Source: Eubacteriales bacterium
GTDB taxonomy: Bacteria; Bacillota; Clostridia; Lachnospirales; Lachnospiraceae
Length of the DNA stretch: 38,571 bases
Reading direction: 5' to 3'
NCBI GenBank assembly: GCA_030526295.1
Contig: JAUNDA010000013.1
Location: 1-38,571 of the forward strand
The position numbers and the translations under genes were made by a program. Of this stretch, positions 24,681 to 33,204 are shown piece after piece (position 1 is the first letter of the stretch; each line of letters opens with the position of its first letter). The notes beneath the pieces are model-generated. The model had not been told where the DNA came from. It saw only the letters and a program-made list of their open reading frames with translations, and did no database searches.

Positions 24681-27110
24681 ATGACATTAAAGGATTTAAA
24701 ACCAACTGAGAGCGCAGTAATTGAGACTGTCGGCGGAGAGGGTGCCTTAAGGCAGCATTTCCTCGACATGGGAGTAATACCGGGTGCTGAGGTTACATTA
24801 ATTAAATATGCCCCGATGGGTGACCCGATTGAGCTTCGTATCCACGGCTATGAGCTCACACTGAGGCTAGCCGATGCCGAAAAAATCAACATCTGTAAAA
24901 TAGACAGGAACACATCCTGCGGAATCCACTCCGAGGGAACAAGACCCCTCTGTGAATTCGGCAACGATGAAAGGGAAGACAAAGACACAGAAAAAATGTC
25001 CTCAAGGAATCATAACGGTTCAAAAAAGAAAATCTCCCACCCGGGACTTGGCGAGGAAGGAAAATACCATGTGAAGGAGAACGAGAACCCGCTCCCTGAC
25101 GGCAAGGTAATAAGCTTTGCCCTCGTCGGAAACCAGAACTGCGGAAAGACAACACTCTTTAACCAGCTCACGGGCTCAAACCAGCATGTAGGAAACTTTC
25201 CGGGTGTTACAGTCGATAAAAAGACAGGACCGATTCGCGGTCATGCTGATACAGTAATCACGGACCTTCCTGGTATCTATTCACTTTCTCCATATACAGC
25301 TGAGGAAATCGTATCGAGGGAATTCATCTTTAATGAAAAGCCCGACGGAATCCTCAACATCGTGGATGCTACGTCAATTGAGAGAAGCCTCTATCTTACT
25401 CTTCAGCTTCTCACACTTGATATCCCGATGGTACTCGCCGTTAACTTTATGGACGAGCTCACAGGAAACGGTGGTTCAATTGACATCAATGCGATGGAAT
25501 CACTTCTTGGAATCCCGGTTGTCCCGATTTCAGCGGCAAAGAACCAGGGTGTTGACGAGCTGGTAAAGCATGCGTATCACGTGGCAAAGTTCCAGGAGAA
25601 GCCAGGAAGAAATGACTTCTGCACAAAGACAAGGCGTGGTGGTGCAGTGCACAGGTGCATCCATGGTGTAAAGCACCTCGTTGAGGACCATGCACATGAC
25701 AACAAAATCCCGGCTCGTTTTGCGGCAACAAAGCTCATCGAGGGTGATACGCGAATCGCAGATGCACTTAAGCTCTCACAAAACGAAATTGAGACAGTCG
25801 AGCACATTGTTCTTACAATGGAGGAGGAATCGGGGCTTGACAGGGCTGCAGCGATTGCTGACATGAGATTCTCATTTATTAACAGTCTCACGAAAGAAGC
25901 AGTTACAAAGCCACACGAATCAAAGGAGCATTTAAGGTCAGCTAAGATTGATAAAATTCTCACTGGAAAATATACGGCAGTTCCCGTATTTATCCTTATA
26001 ATGGGATTAATCTTTTACCTTACCTTCAATGTAATAGGCTCCTTCCTGCAGGGACTCATGGAGGAGGGAATTGACCTGCTTATTGGTGCCGCAGATACCT
26101 GGCTTGCAGCCTCAGGTGTAAGCCCATGGCTTCACTCATTCATTATTGAAGGAATACTCGGCGGAGTCGGATCGATTCTTTCATTTATTCCTATAATAGT
26201 GACACTATTTTTCTTCCTCTCGATTCTCGAGGATACAGGCTACATGGCAAGGGTTGCCTTTGTAACTGATAAGCTTCTTAGAAAGATCGGTCTTTCCGGA
26301 CGAAGCATTGTCCCGATGCTTATCGGCTTTGGATGTACTGTTCCAGCGGTAATGGCCACACGTACACTCCCGTCGGCCCGTGACAGAAGGATGACACTCA
26401 TCATGACCCCGTTCATGAGCTGTACAGCAAAGCTTCCTGTTTACGGACTGCTTACAGCGGTTTTCTTCCCGGAGCACGCAGGTCTTATAATGATAGGTCT
26501 TTACATTCTTGGTATAGTACTCAGTATCCTTGTGGCACTTATATCAAAGAATGTTCTCTTTAAGGGCGAGGCCGTCCCGTTTGTAATGGAGCTTCCAAAC
26601 TACCGTATGCCGGGTGCAAGGAACGTACTTATGCTTCTTTGGGAAAAGGCAAAGGACTTCCTCGAGAAGGCATTTACAATAATTCTTCTGGCATCAATCG
26701 TTGTTTGGTTCCTTCAGAGTCTTTCATGGAGCTTCGAGATGGTTGAAAGTGCGCAGGATTCAATCCTTGCAGGCATTTCCGGATGGCTTGCACCGCTCTT
26801 TGCACCGCTTGGTCTTAACGACTGGAGAATCGTAACTGCAATCGCAACAGGAATCGTCGCAAAGGAGTCTGTTGTTGCTTCCCTCGAAATCACCTACGGA
26901 AGCACGGCTGCCCTTCTTTCATCGATAAGCATTCCGGCAGCGGCCGCTCTCCTTGTATTCTGTCTCATCTATACACCATGTATAGCAGCCATAAGTGCAA
27001 TAAGACGTGAGGCAGGAACAAAGTGGACCATCGGAATCGTACTCTTCCAGTGCGTATTCGCATGGGTAGTGGCATTTATCGTACATACGCTTCTCGTACT
27101 TATATTGTAA
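24681..27110 (+). CDS. feoB: Ferrous iron transporter, FeoA-FeoB fusion
   Basis: 809 aa. Residues 1 to about 73 are a complete FeoA-like SH3 domain (LKDLKPTESAVIETVGGEGALRQHFLDMGVIPGAEV). A charged ~70-residue linker with Cys and His follows, then the FeoB G domain: G1 LVGNQNCGKTTLFNQL, GNFPGVTVDKK, G3 DLPGIYSLSPYTAEE, and NFMD as G4. The membrane part has paired gates with FGCTVPAVMATRTL and the C-terminal LIYTPCIAAISAIRREAG. It imports Fe2+ across the cytoplasmic membrane. The ATG at 24681 follows AAAGGA. In many bacteria FeoA is a separate gene; here it is fused. Two small genes follow in the same operon. Confidence 0.96.
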   Translation: MTLKDLKPTESAVIETVGGEGALRQHFLDMGVIPGAEVTLIKYAPMGDPIELRIHGYELTLRLADAEKINICKIDRNTSCGIHSEGTRPLCEFGNDEREDKDTEKMSSRNHNGSKKKISHPGLGEEGKYHVKENENPLPDGKVISFALVGNQNCGKTTLFNQLTGSNQHVGNFPGVTVDKKTGPIRGHADTVITDLPGIYSLSPYTAEEIVSREFIFNEKPDGILNIVDATSIERSLYLTLQLLTLDIPMVLAVNFMDELTGNGGSIDINAMESLLGIPVVPISAAKNQGVDELVKHAYHVAKFQEKPGRNDFCTKTRRGGAVHRCIHGVKHLVEDHAHDNKIPARFAATKLIEGDTRIADALKLSQNEIETVEHIVLTMEEESGLDRAAAIADMRFSFINSLTKEAVTKPHESKEHLRSAKIDKILTGKYTAVPVFILIMGLIFYLTFNVIGSFLQGLMEEGIDLLIGAADTWLAASGVSPWLHSFIIEGILGGVGSILSFIPIIVTLFFFLSILEDTGYMARVAFVTDKLLRKIGLSGRSIVPMLIGFGCTVPAVMATRTLPSARDRRMTLIMTPFMSCTAKLPVYGLLTAVFFPEHAGLIMIGLYILGIVLSILVALISKNVLFKGEAVPFVMELPNYRMPGARNVLMLLWEKAKDFLEKAFTIILLASIVVWFLQSLSWSFEMVESAQDSILAGISGWLAPLFAPLGLNDWRIVTAIATGIVAKESVVASLEITYGSTAALLSSISIPAAAALLVFCLIYTPCIAAISAIRREAGTKWTIGIVLFQCVFAWVVAFIVHTLLVLIL

Positions 27111-27243
27111 AAAGGGAAGACTCAAACACTTTACTAGACAATATAAGAAATCATAGACCAAAGTAACCTACTATGACCCCGGAAGGGTTGTGTATTTCAG
27201 TCTTTGCCCCAAAAAAGGCATAGAAAAAAGAAAGGATTGCTTT

Positions 27244-27408
27244 ATGAATTTAGTATCTGTAATATTAATCATATTAATAGCAGCTGTGGCTGCAAGGGCC
27301 ATAGTGAGGATTGTAAAAAGAAAGGGTGCATGCCCAGGATGCAGCGGAGGATCATGCTCGTGCTCATGTGGCTGCGGCAGTTCCTGCAGTATTAGTAAGA
27401 AAAGGTAA
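27244..27408 (+). CDS. FeoB-associated Cys-rich membrane protein
   Basis: 54 aa from the ATG at 27244, preceded by AAAGGA. One N-terminal membrane helix (NLVSVILIILIAAVAARAIV), a basic stretch, then a Cys-rich tail (CPGCSGGSCSCSCGCGSSC, seven Cys) and a basic end. This matches the small FeoB-associated Cys-rich proteins found after feoB in Clostridia. The tail could bind iron or another metal; the actual role is unknown. It lies 133 bp after feoAB; that gap holds no other gene I can recognise. Confidence 0.85.
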   Translation: MNLVSVILIILIAAVAARAIVRIVKRKGACPGCSGGSCSCSCGCGSSCSISKKR

Positions 27409-27413
27409 AGCAT

Positions 27414-27779
27414 ATGGAACATGTAAAATCATCAGAGGATTACCTCGAGGCGGTATTAATGATAGAGGAAAGACAGGGAAGCTGCAGGTGTGTTGACATC
27501 GCAAGGCAGCTTGGTTTCTCAAAGCCCTCTGTAACAAATGCAATCCAGAAGCTTGAGGCTTCGGGCTTTGTTAGAAGAGCTGAGGACGGCAGAATTCTCC
27601 TTACCGACACAGGAATGGAGATTGCGGGAAGCACACTCAGTAAGCACAGGTTCTTTTCAACCCTTTTTACAAGACTCGGTGTTGCCCCCGATATCGCAGA
27701 GGCCGATGCATGTGCCATCGAGCACTCAATAAGTGATGTTACCTACAAGGCAATGAGGGAATATTTCGAGAAGGCTTAA
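27414..27779 (+). CDS. DtxR-family metal-dependent transcriptional repressor
   Basis: 121 aa, without the C-terminal SH3 domain of long DtxR proteins. A winged helix (CVDIARQLGFSKPSVTNAIQKLEASGFV, wing DGRILLTDTG) is followed by the metal-binding dimer domain. Likely ligands by alignment with MntR and DtxR are Asp9, Glu12, His78, Cys100, Glu103 and His104. Cys100 is the iron-type residue (Cys102 in DtxR), whereas Asp9/Glu12 look MntR-like. Given its place at the end of the feo operon and the boxes over the feo promoter, it is probably the iron-responsive repressor of this operon. It starts 5 bp after the Cys-rich gene and its stop lies inside a terminator stem. Confidence 0.88.
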   Translation: MEHVKSSEDYLEAVLMIEERQGSCRCVDIARQLGFSKPSVTNAIQKLEASGFVRRAEDGRILLTDTGMEIAGSTLSKHRFFSTLFTRLGVAPDIAEADACAIEHSISDVTYKAMREYFEKA

Positions 27780-27796
27780 CGGCCTTCTCTTTTTTA
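27768..27796 (+). terminator. Terminator of the feo operon
   Basis: GAGAAGG (27768-27774) pairs with CCTTCTC (27783-27789), followed by TTTTTTT. The stop codon of the regulator gene lies in the loop. From here to 27982 (about 190 bp) the sequence is AT-rich with no gene visible. Confidence 0.88.
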
Positions 27797-27982
27797 TTTT
27801 CGGTTGTTTTAATAATCAATGGATACCACTTTAGTTTAAATCATGAGTTAAACTTATTAACTTGAGTTTTTGTTCTCCACCCCACAACAGATATTGGCCA
27901 ACTAGTATATCATACTAAATCAGTATTGTATTCTTATTATTGGCATAAGTTTCTCTAAATCATTTTATTAACAGCAGACAAT

Positions 27983-28843
27983 TTAACTCAAGAATTTTCT
28001 GATAACGTTCATTATCTCATCTGTACCAAGAGGTATCGTTCCGGTTTCCTCAGTAATTATCAAGTTATCGCCAAAGATAATACCTTCTTTTCTATAGTCT
28101 TTAAGTCTTTGAACGGTATGTCTGAGATAGCCTCTGTCGTCCATCATCCCACGATGTTCCCAGTAAACTTCCCTTCTCTTTTTTATGTCTAGAAGCGTGA
28201 AATCAGGATGGATAATCAATCCCATTGATAATCTTAATGGACATTCATACTTATATGGAATATTCATTTTATAAAGAATATTGGCAATATTTAACTCCGA
28301 CTTTGATCTGACTCTGTCTCCTTTATCCGTCAGAAATACCGGCATGTTCTCATCAATACCTTTAGCCTCATAAGGTCTGCTAATCCAATCATTTAAAAAA
28401 TCATCATCAGAAATATCAATGGGCATGATAATATTCTTAACCTGTTGAGGACATGCTGAATATATGTCCTGCAGTTGTTTATTCATATTTCGCTTTTTTA
28501 AGAAGGTTTCAATATTTTTAATTTCTGCATTTATCTGTTTTAGAGTTTTCAAGTCATATTTCTTCTGAAGTAAAACGGCAATCTTCTTCTTGTCCCGATT
28601 GGAAATATATGTACCTGTCTTATCTTTTTTATCAGTTCTCAGATAATATTGAATTCTTTTTTCACTTTTTACTATATGTATGTCTCCTGCGGGATACATT
28701 CTGATACGCTTTTCCAGCCCCTTTCGGACTAAGTACAATTCATTAAGTCGCCTGTCGGCTTCAAGATATAAATCTGTTGGCTTAAGATATGATACACTTT
28801 TTGGTTGATTAGAATACTCTGAATTTGTTTGACTTGATTTCAT
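27983..28843 (-). CDS. PD-(D/E)XK nuclease-like protein of unknown role
   Basis: 286 aa. The ATG at 28843 follows GGAGGAAATA. The N-terminal half is basic and helical (about 25-130). The C-terminal half has a nuclease-like motif set: RSKSELNIANILYKMNIPY (Glu about 182), IHPDFTLLD (Asp about 212) and EVYWEHRGMMDDRGY, an E-X-H arrangement in place of E-X-K. This spacing suggests the restriction-endonuclease-like fold, and the protein could cut or bind DNA. It is clearly more AT-rich than its neighbours, stands alone between the feo terminator and punA, and has the alternating repeat array starting 34 bp upstream. I do not recognise a named family with certainty. Confidence 0.65.
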   Translation of the reverse strand: MKSSQTNSEYSNQPKSVSYLKPTDLYLEADRRLNELYLVRKGLEKRIRMYPAGDIHIVKSEKRIQYYLRTDKKDKTGTYISNRDKKKIAVLLQKKYDLKTLKQINAEIKNIETFLKKRNMNKQLQDIYSACPQQVKNIIMPIDISDDDFLNDWISRPYEAKGIDENMPVFLTDKGDRVRSKSELNIANILYKMNIPYKYECPLRLSMGLIIHPDFTLLDIKKRREVYWEHRGMMDDRGYLRHTVQRLKDYRKEGIIFGDNLIITEETGTIPLGTDEIMNVIRKFLS

Positions 28844-28876
28844 TATTTCCTCCTTAATGAAAAATATTTGATGTGA

Positions 28877-29160
28877 TGAAACAAAAATAAAAATATTCCT
28901 ACTTTCGTTTCATTAAAAAGATTTGCTAATTAGAATGTGAATCGATTTTTGTGTTATCGAGTTTTCCGTTGCCTATTTTTGTCTGTTTTTCAGAATGTTG
29001 GCAACGATTTTTCAATATTTTAAATTCTCGATTCACCATTTTGGCTGAAAACCTAAAATTTATGAATCGATTTTTTGAATTTCAAGATTTTTGTTGCCTG
29101 ACTTGGTCCAAGGCCCAGATTTGATACAACGAATTTGAGATTTTTTAGATTCCCGATGCA
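28877..29160. repeat. Five ~36-bp repeats in alternating orientation, ~62-bp period
   Basis: Copies: A 28877-28912 (inverted), B 28938-28973 (direct), C 29000-29035 (inverted), D 29063-29098 (direct), E 29125-29160 (inverted). Start-to-start distances are 61, 62, 63 and 62 bp. In the direct orientation B, C and D share TGAATCGA at one end and GTTGCC at the other, with AT-rich interiors that differ. A and E are diverged: A keeps most of the TGAATCGA end, E keeps much of both ends. Gaps between copies are about 25-27 bp. The region 28844-29358 (515 bp) holds no gene I can see; the array fills most of it. Confidence 0.6.
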
Positions 29161-29181
29161 AGAATTACACATCGGGAATCT
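29147..29181. other. Perfect 12-bp inverted repeat at the end of the array
   Basis: AGATTCCCGATG (29147-29158) and CATCGGGAATCT (29170-29181) with an 11-nt loop. It overlaps the last repeat copy. On the plus strand it is followed by TTATTATTA and on the minus strand by AAAAAA, so it is at best a weak plus-strand terminator. punA transcription would run through it on the minus strand. Confidence 0.5.
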
Positions 29182-29358
29182 TTATTATTAGTAGACTAAA
29201 TAGAATAGAAATAAAGGCTTCTGTCATCATATTCTGATGCAAAAAGAAAGTTGGTTAGAACTGCAATAAACCTCAGTAACTGAAATACCGCCTTTATGGA
29301 TAAGACTAGAAAATATCAGCTGAACTAATGTAATTTCATTTACTGTTGAAATCAATCA

Positions 29359-30222
29359 TCATTTGCCAAGTTTTACAAGTGCTTCAATGACAGACTTTAC
29401 ATATGCGCTTAATTTTGTCTCAATCTTTGAGGCAACTGCATTTACGTCACAGTCATCGAGTATTTCGTTTCTTACCCCTGCTGCCATGTTTGTGATAACA
29501 GAGAAGCCAAGGACAGGCATTTTGCACTGGGATGCCGTAAGCGCCTCCGGAACCGTTGACATACCAACAGCATCAGCACCGAGGATTCTCGCTGCCCTTA
29601 TCTCTGCAGGAGTCTCGAAATTAGGTCCAGCAAAGAACATGTAAACTCCCTTATGGACGGTAAGTCCTGATTCCTTTGCCTTTTCAACTGCGACCTCAAG
29701 CATCTTTTTGTTATAGATGTTTGACGCATCATAGAATCTTTCTCCAAAAGGCTTGTAGGACTGGCCGATGTTCGGGTTATAGCCGCAGAGGTTGATGTGG
29801 TCATGGATAAGCATGATGTCACCGGGCTCATATGAAAGATTTACTCCGCCGGCTGCATTTGTAACGATAAGCATTTCAACCCCGAGAAGCTTAAAGGTCC
29901 TTACAGGGAATGCAAGTGCCTCGAAGGAATATCCCTCATAGTAATGGAACCTTCCCTTCATGCAAACAACCGGGATACCGCAGAGCTTTCCGAAAATAAG
30001 CTTACCCTCATGGCTTGCGTTTGTGGAAATCGGGAAATTGGGAATCTCACTGTAGGGCACCTCATACTCTACCTCAAGCTCGTTTGCAAGAGGGCCGAGT
30101 CCTGTGCCAAGGATGATTCCGATTTTCGGTCTTTCACTGATTTTTTCAAGCAGGTAGTTAACTGACTGCTCGCAGTATTCATAATCAGGTGTTATGTCAA
30201 AATATTTCTCACAGTTTTCCAT
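29359..30222 (-). CDS. punA: Purine nucleoside phosphorylase (trimeric PNP-I type)
   Basis: 287 aa, as usual. It splits inosine, guanosine and their deoxy forms with phosphate to the base and (deoxy)ribose 1-phosphate. Motifs seen: IILGTGLGPLA, ISTNASHEGKL (phosphate-site His), MKGRFHYYEGY, VTNAAGGVN, MFFAGPNFETPAEIR, GADAVGMSTVPEALTA and VITNMAAG. The Glu and Asn residues of the 6-oxopurine site are within these. The ATG at 30222 has AGAAGG about 7 nt upstream. It is a single-gene unit; no purine riboswitch pattern is visible in the 250-bp upstream region. Confidence 0.95.
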   Translation of the reverse strand: MENCEKYFDITPDYEYCEQSVNYLLEKISERPKIGIILGTGLGPLANELEVEYEVPYSEIPNFPISTNASHEGKLIFGKLCGIPVVCMKGRFHYYEGYSFEALAFPVRTFKLLGVEMLIVTNAAGGVNLSYEPGDIMLIHDHINLCGYNPNIGQSYKPFGERFYDASNIYNKKMLEVAVEKAKESGLTVHKGVYMFFAGPNFETPAEIRAARILGADAVGMSTVPEALTASQCKMPVLGFSVITNMAAGVRNEILDDCDVNAVASKIETKLSAYVKSVIEALVKLGK

Positions 30223-30473
30223 ATGTTACCTTCTTTTCCTGTTTTTTTATGCTTTCCTTCGGATTACCTTCTCAATAATCCGTGCTTTATGCAAATGACA
30301 TTTCTTAGCTAATCCTCCATTCAAAAATGGATTAAACTGCTCAAATTACAGTATACATTAAGATTGATTATTGTGCTATAATAATGTGGTTTTGAAGCAC
30401 ATATATCCGGCCTTTTAGAAAACAGTATTTATTCAGCCGGGAACTCACACAAATGTGCTTTGGGAGGACTGTT

Positions 30474-31817
30474 ATGGACTATTTAAAGAGGGCAGAAGAA
30501 CTTAAGGACCTCACAGTTGAAATCAGAAGATATTTTCACGAGAATCCTGATGTAACAGGTAAGGAGGAGCCAACAATCGAGAAGATTCACGAATACCTCG
30601 ATGAGATGGGAATCGAGAACGAAATCATCAAGGACGGCGGACTTCTCGGATATATTTACGGAAAGGGCTTTGAGAATGCAAAACCCTCAGACAACATACC
30701 AACAGTTCTTTTAAGAGCAGATGTCGATGCTCTTCCTGTGCTTGAATCTGAGAATAACCTCTGCAAAAGGAAGGCTTGCATCTCTAAGAAGCCCGGCACA
30801 AGCCATGCTTGCGGACACGATTCCCACATTGCAATGCTCCTTACAGCTGCAAGGATGCTTCAGGAAAACCGCGAGAACCTTAAGGGACGTGTTGTTCTTA
30901 TGTTCGAACGCGGTGAGGAGGGTCCAAACAATGTCATCTTCATAATGAGGCACATTATCGAAACCGGCCTTCATATTGATACGGTTTATGCTTCACACAT
31001 CCTCGCAAGCCTTGACAAGGGACTTTACTCCGCAAATGCAGGTGCAGTAATGGGCGGTGGAGTTTTCTTCCAGATAAAAATAATTGGAAAGGGCGGACAC
31101 GGTTCACGTCCCGACCTTTCACATAATCCGATTGACTGCTATATAAGCATTCACAACAAGCTTAACGAGTTCAGGATGAAGTATGTCGATCCGTTACATA
31201 TCTTCACCTATGCCCCGACAATTGTACACGCAGGCCATGTGGATAATGTAATCCCTGCTGACCTTACCTTCGGTGCAAACGTAAGACTCTTTGACGCCGC
31301 TGACGGCGTTAAATTCAGGGAGTACCTCATTGAAACACTTGAGACTGAGACAAAGGCCTATGGCTGCAGCTACGAAATCATCTAACTCGTAGGTCCGAAG
31401 ATGCCTCTTCTTAACGATCCCGAATGTGCGGAAATTGCACGTACGGTTGCTAAAAATGTGCTCGGGGGTGACAGGGTTATTCATACGGAGCCATGGATGG
31501 CATGTGAGTCATTTACGGTATGCCTTGCAATGTGGCCGGGAGTATTCTCATTCCTTGGAACAAAGGACCCAGAGAATGGTGTAGGTGCAAACCACCACAA
31601 CGAGCTTTTTGACATTAATGAGGATGTAATGCCAAGCGGTGCAGCGGTGATGGCTGCATATGCAGATGAGTTCCTTAATAACCCTGCAAAGAGTAAAAAG
31701 GGCTGGTTTGACGGAGATATCCCTGCCTTTTATGAGGCTTCGGGATATGACGAGGGCGTAATCAGTATGCTTAAATACGGAACGCCATATAAACTTGTGG
31801 AAGGAAAACAGAGATAA
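30474..31817 (+). pseudogene. M20 family metallopeptidase/amidohydrolase interrupted by an in-frame TAA
   Basis: The ATG at 30474 has GGGAGG 7 nt upstream; a TATAAT at 30377-30382 may be its -10. The first part (304 codons) has the M20 metal motifs LLRADVDALPV, SHACGHDSHIAMLL and FERGEEGPN, and GKGGHGSRP of the lid domain. A TAA at 31383-31385 then stops it, but the same frame continues as LVGPKMPLLNDPECAEIA through ANHHNELFDINEDVMPSGAAVM, the expected C-terminal catalytic part, to 31817. The total length fits a normal HipO/AbgA-type aminoacylase or carboxypeptidase. TAA is used as a stop elsewhere in the window, so recoding is unlikely. A recent nonsense mutation or a base error are the plausible causes. 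The C-terminal metal-binding half is lost in the short product. Confidence 0.85.
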
Positions 31818-32101
31818 TGGAAACACTTGAGATAATTGACGCCCTGTATACGGCAGCATGTGAAGACTTAAATCTAAAGCAGGAGCTTCTCAATACCGAA
31901 AAGGAAGCCGTTCCGCTTAAGGCCTTCTGCGATGTGGCAAGAAAGCACGGATTTATGCTCTATGAGATGGACGTAATCACAGCAGGTGAGGAGGCACATG
32001 CCGCAATGAAAAGAAGCACAAACGGCGGTGGCGAGAATTCTCCCATGCTCGATAACCAGGATGATTATTACAGCATGCTCATAGGTTCCCTGAAGCAGTA
32101 A
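31817..32101 (+). CDS. Small Nif11-like protein of unknown function
   Basis: 94 aa. The ATG overlaps the stop of the M20 gene (TAATG), so translation is coupled. The pattern of a short helical start, LNLKQELLNTEKEAVPLKAFCDVARKHGF and a following helix, then NGGG before a polar tail, resembles the Nif11-like leader family found on some peptide precursors. The tail (ENSPMLDNQDDYYSMLIG) has no Cys and little Ser/Thr, so it does not look like a modified peptide core, and no modifying enzyme is near. It could simply be an accessory subunit of the peptidase. The family assignment is weak. Confidence 0.5.
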   Translation: METLEIIDALYTAACEDLNLKQELLNTEKEAVPLKAFCDVARKHGFMLYEMDVITAGEEAHAAMKRSTNGGGENSPMLDNQDDYYSMLIGSLKQ

Positions 32102-32190
32102 ACCGGATGTTCCAATATTGATATTTAATAAATCCTAAGAAGCGGTTTAAACTGTATTCAGTACAAACAAAAACAGAAATAGTCTTTTAT

Positions 32191-32236
32191 GCGTCGGCGG
32201 CTGAAAAACAAAAGCTTATCAGTTGCCGGCGCTTTT
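32191..32236 (+). terminator. Terminator after the M20/Nif11-like pair
   Basis: GCGTCGGCGGCTGA (32191-32204) pairs with TCAGTTGCCGGCGC (32219-32232) with wobble pairs, followed by TTTTCC. It lies about 90 bp after the small ORF. The 299-bp gap 32102-32400 otherwise holds only the promoter of the next gene. Confidence 0.6.
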
Positions 32237-32278
32237 CCTTTGTTATTTAATCAAAATTTTATTATTTATACACAGTCT

Positions 32279-32308
32279 TTTACCCTTAATCGTGTAAATT
32301 CTTATTAT
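32279..32308 (+). promoter_or_regulatory. Possible promoter of the DUF5685/J-protein pair
   Basis: -35-like TTTACC (32279-32284), 18-bp spacer, -10 TATTAT (32303-32308). The predicted leader is about 85 nt. The match is moderate. Confidence 0.4.
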
Positions 32309-32400
32309 GCGGGTTTTGCTTCATTGAAGGACAGACATATGTTATTTCTTCATTCGCATAAGGTAACCTCACAGAATTTTAATATTAAACCAGGGGAAGC

Positions 32401-33204
32401 ATGTTTGGATTTGTGACAGCCAACAGGGCTGAGTTAACTGAAGAAGAGATGAAAAGATACAGGGCGGCTTATTGTGGCCTGTGCTTTGCGATTAAAAAAG
32501 GTCACGGCAATCTGTCGAGGCTTATGCTTAGCTATGACCTCACCTTCCTTTCGATGCTCCTCTCTTCCCTGTATGAGCCCGATGAAATGTCCGGACAGTC
32601 GAGATGCCTCCTGCACCCGGGTAAGCCACATGACTTCGTATCGACAAAATATTCCGAATATGCTGCAGACATGACTGTTGCACTTGGATATTACAAGTGC
32701 CTCGATGACTGGAATGATGACAAAAATGTCCTTGGAAAGGCATATTCAGAGCTTATTAAGGGTGAATACAAAAAGGTAAAAAAGAAATGGCCGAGACAGT
32801 GTGAGTCAATTGAGACAAACATAAGGTTACTGAGTGAGGCAGAAATGCGAAAGGATCCATCGCCCGATACAGGTGCAAACCTTATGGGTGACATGATGGG
32901 TAACCTCTTCATGGTTAAGGATGACATTTTTAAGCGTGAGCTCTATACACTAGGCTTTGGAATGGGAAGGTTCATATATCTTGCCGATGCCGCAATTGAT
33001 TTTGAGGATGATCGGAAAAAGGACCGTTATAATCCACTTAATGCACTCAATAATCCAACGGATATGAAGGAGACGCTTGAAAATGTGCTCGGACCAGCCT
33101 CCGACGCCTTCGAAAGACTCCCGCTTGTCCAGGATGAAAAAATATTAAAGAACATCTTTTATTCAGGCCTCTGGATAAAGTATAATACTAAACATGATTC
33201 GTGA
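32401..33204 (+). CDS. DUF5685 family protein
   Basis: 267 aa. The start ([20 protein letters not shown] followed by [22 protein letters not shown]) is the signature of DUF5685, including the YCGLC motif that could bind a metal. Other conserved-looking points are the Cys in SRCLLHP, DDWNDD, and [20 protein letters not shown], whose Asp residues recall all-alpha diphosphate-binding folds; that last comparison is my own inference. There is no signal peptide. The ATG at 32401 follows GGGGAAGC. Its end overlaps the J-domain gene by 11 bases, so the two are co-translated and probably act together. Function unknown. Confidence 0.8.
   Translation: MFGFVTANRAELTEEEMKRYRAAYCGLCFAIKKGHGNLSRLMLSYDLTFLSMLLSSLYEPDEMSGQSRCLLHPGKPHDFVSTKYSEYAADMTVALGYYKCLDDWNDDKNVLGKAYSELIKGEYKKVKKKWPRQCESIETNIRLLSEAEMRKDPSPDTGANLMGDMMGNLFMVKDDIFKRELYTLGFGMGRFIYLADAAIDFEDDRKKDRYNPLNALNNPTDMKETLENVLGPASDAFERLPLVQDEKILKNIFYSGLWIKYNTKHDS

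Noticed and set aside
28877..29160. CRISPR array
   Set aside because: Repeat length and spacing look CRISPR-like, but copies alternate in orientation, their interiors are not conserved, and no cas gene is in the window.
29147..29181. Terminator of punA
   Set aside because: The stem is perfect, but on the punA strand it is followed by A residues, not a U tract.
30223..30473. Purine riboswitch between punA and the M20 gene
   Set aside because: The conserved aptamer core was looked for on both strands and not seen.
31383..31385. Stop-codon recoding in the M20 gene
   Set aside because: The codon is TAA, not TGA or TAG, and TAA ends several intact genes in the window (for example livM and livG), so reassignment is not credible.
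31817..32101. A lanthipeptide or other RiPP cluster
   Set aside because: The tail after the Gly-rich motif has no Cys and hardly any Ser/Thr, and no modifying enzyme, protease-transporter or immunity gene is nearby.
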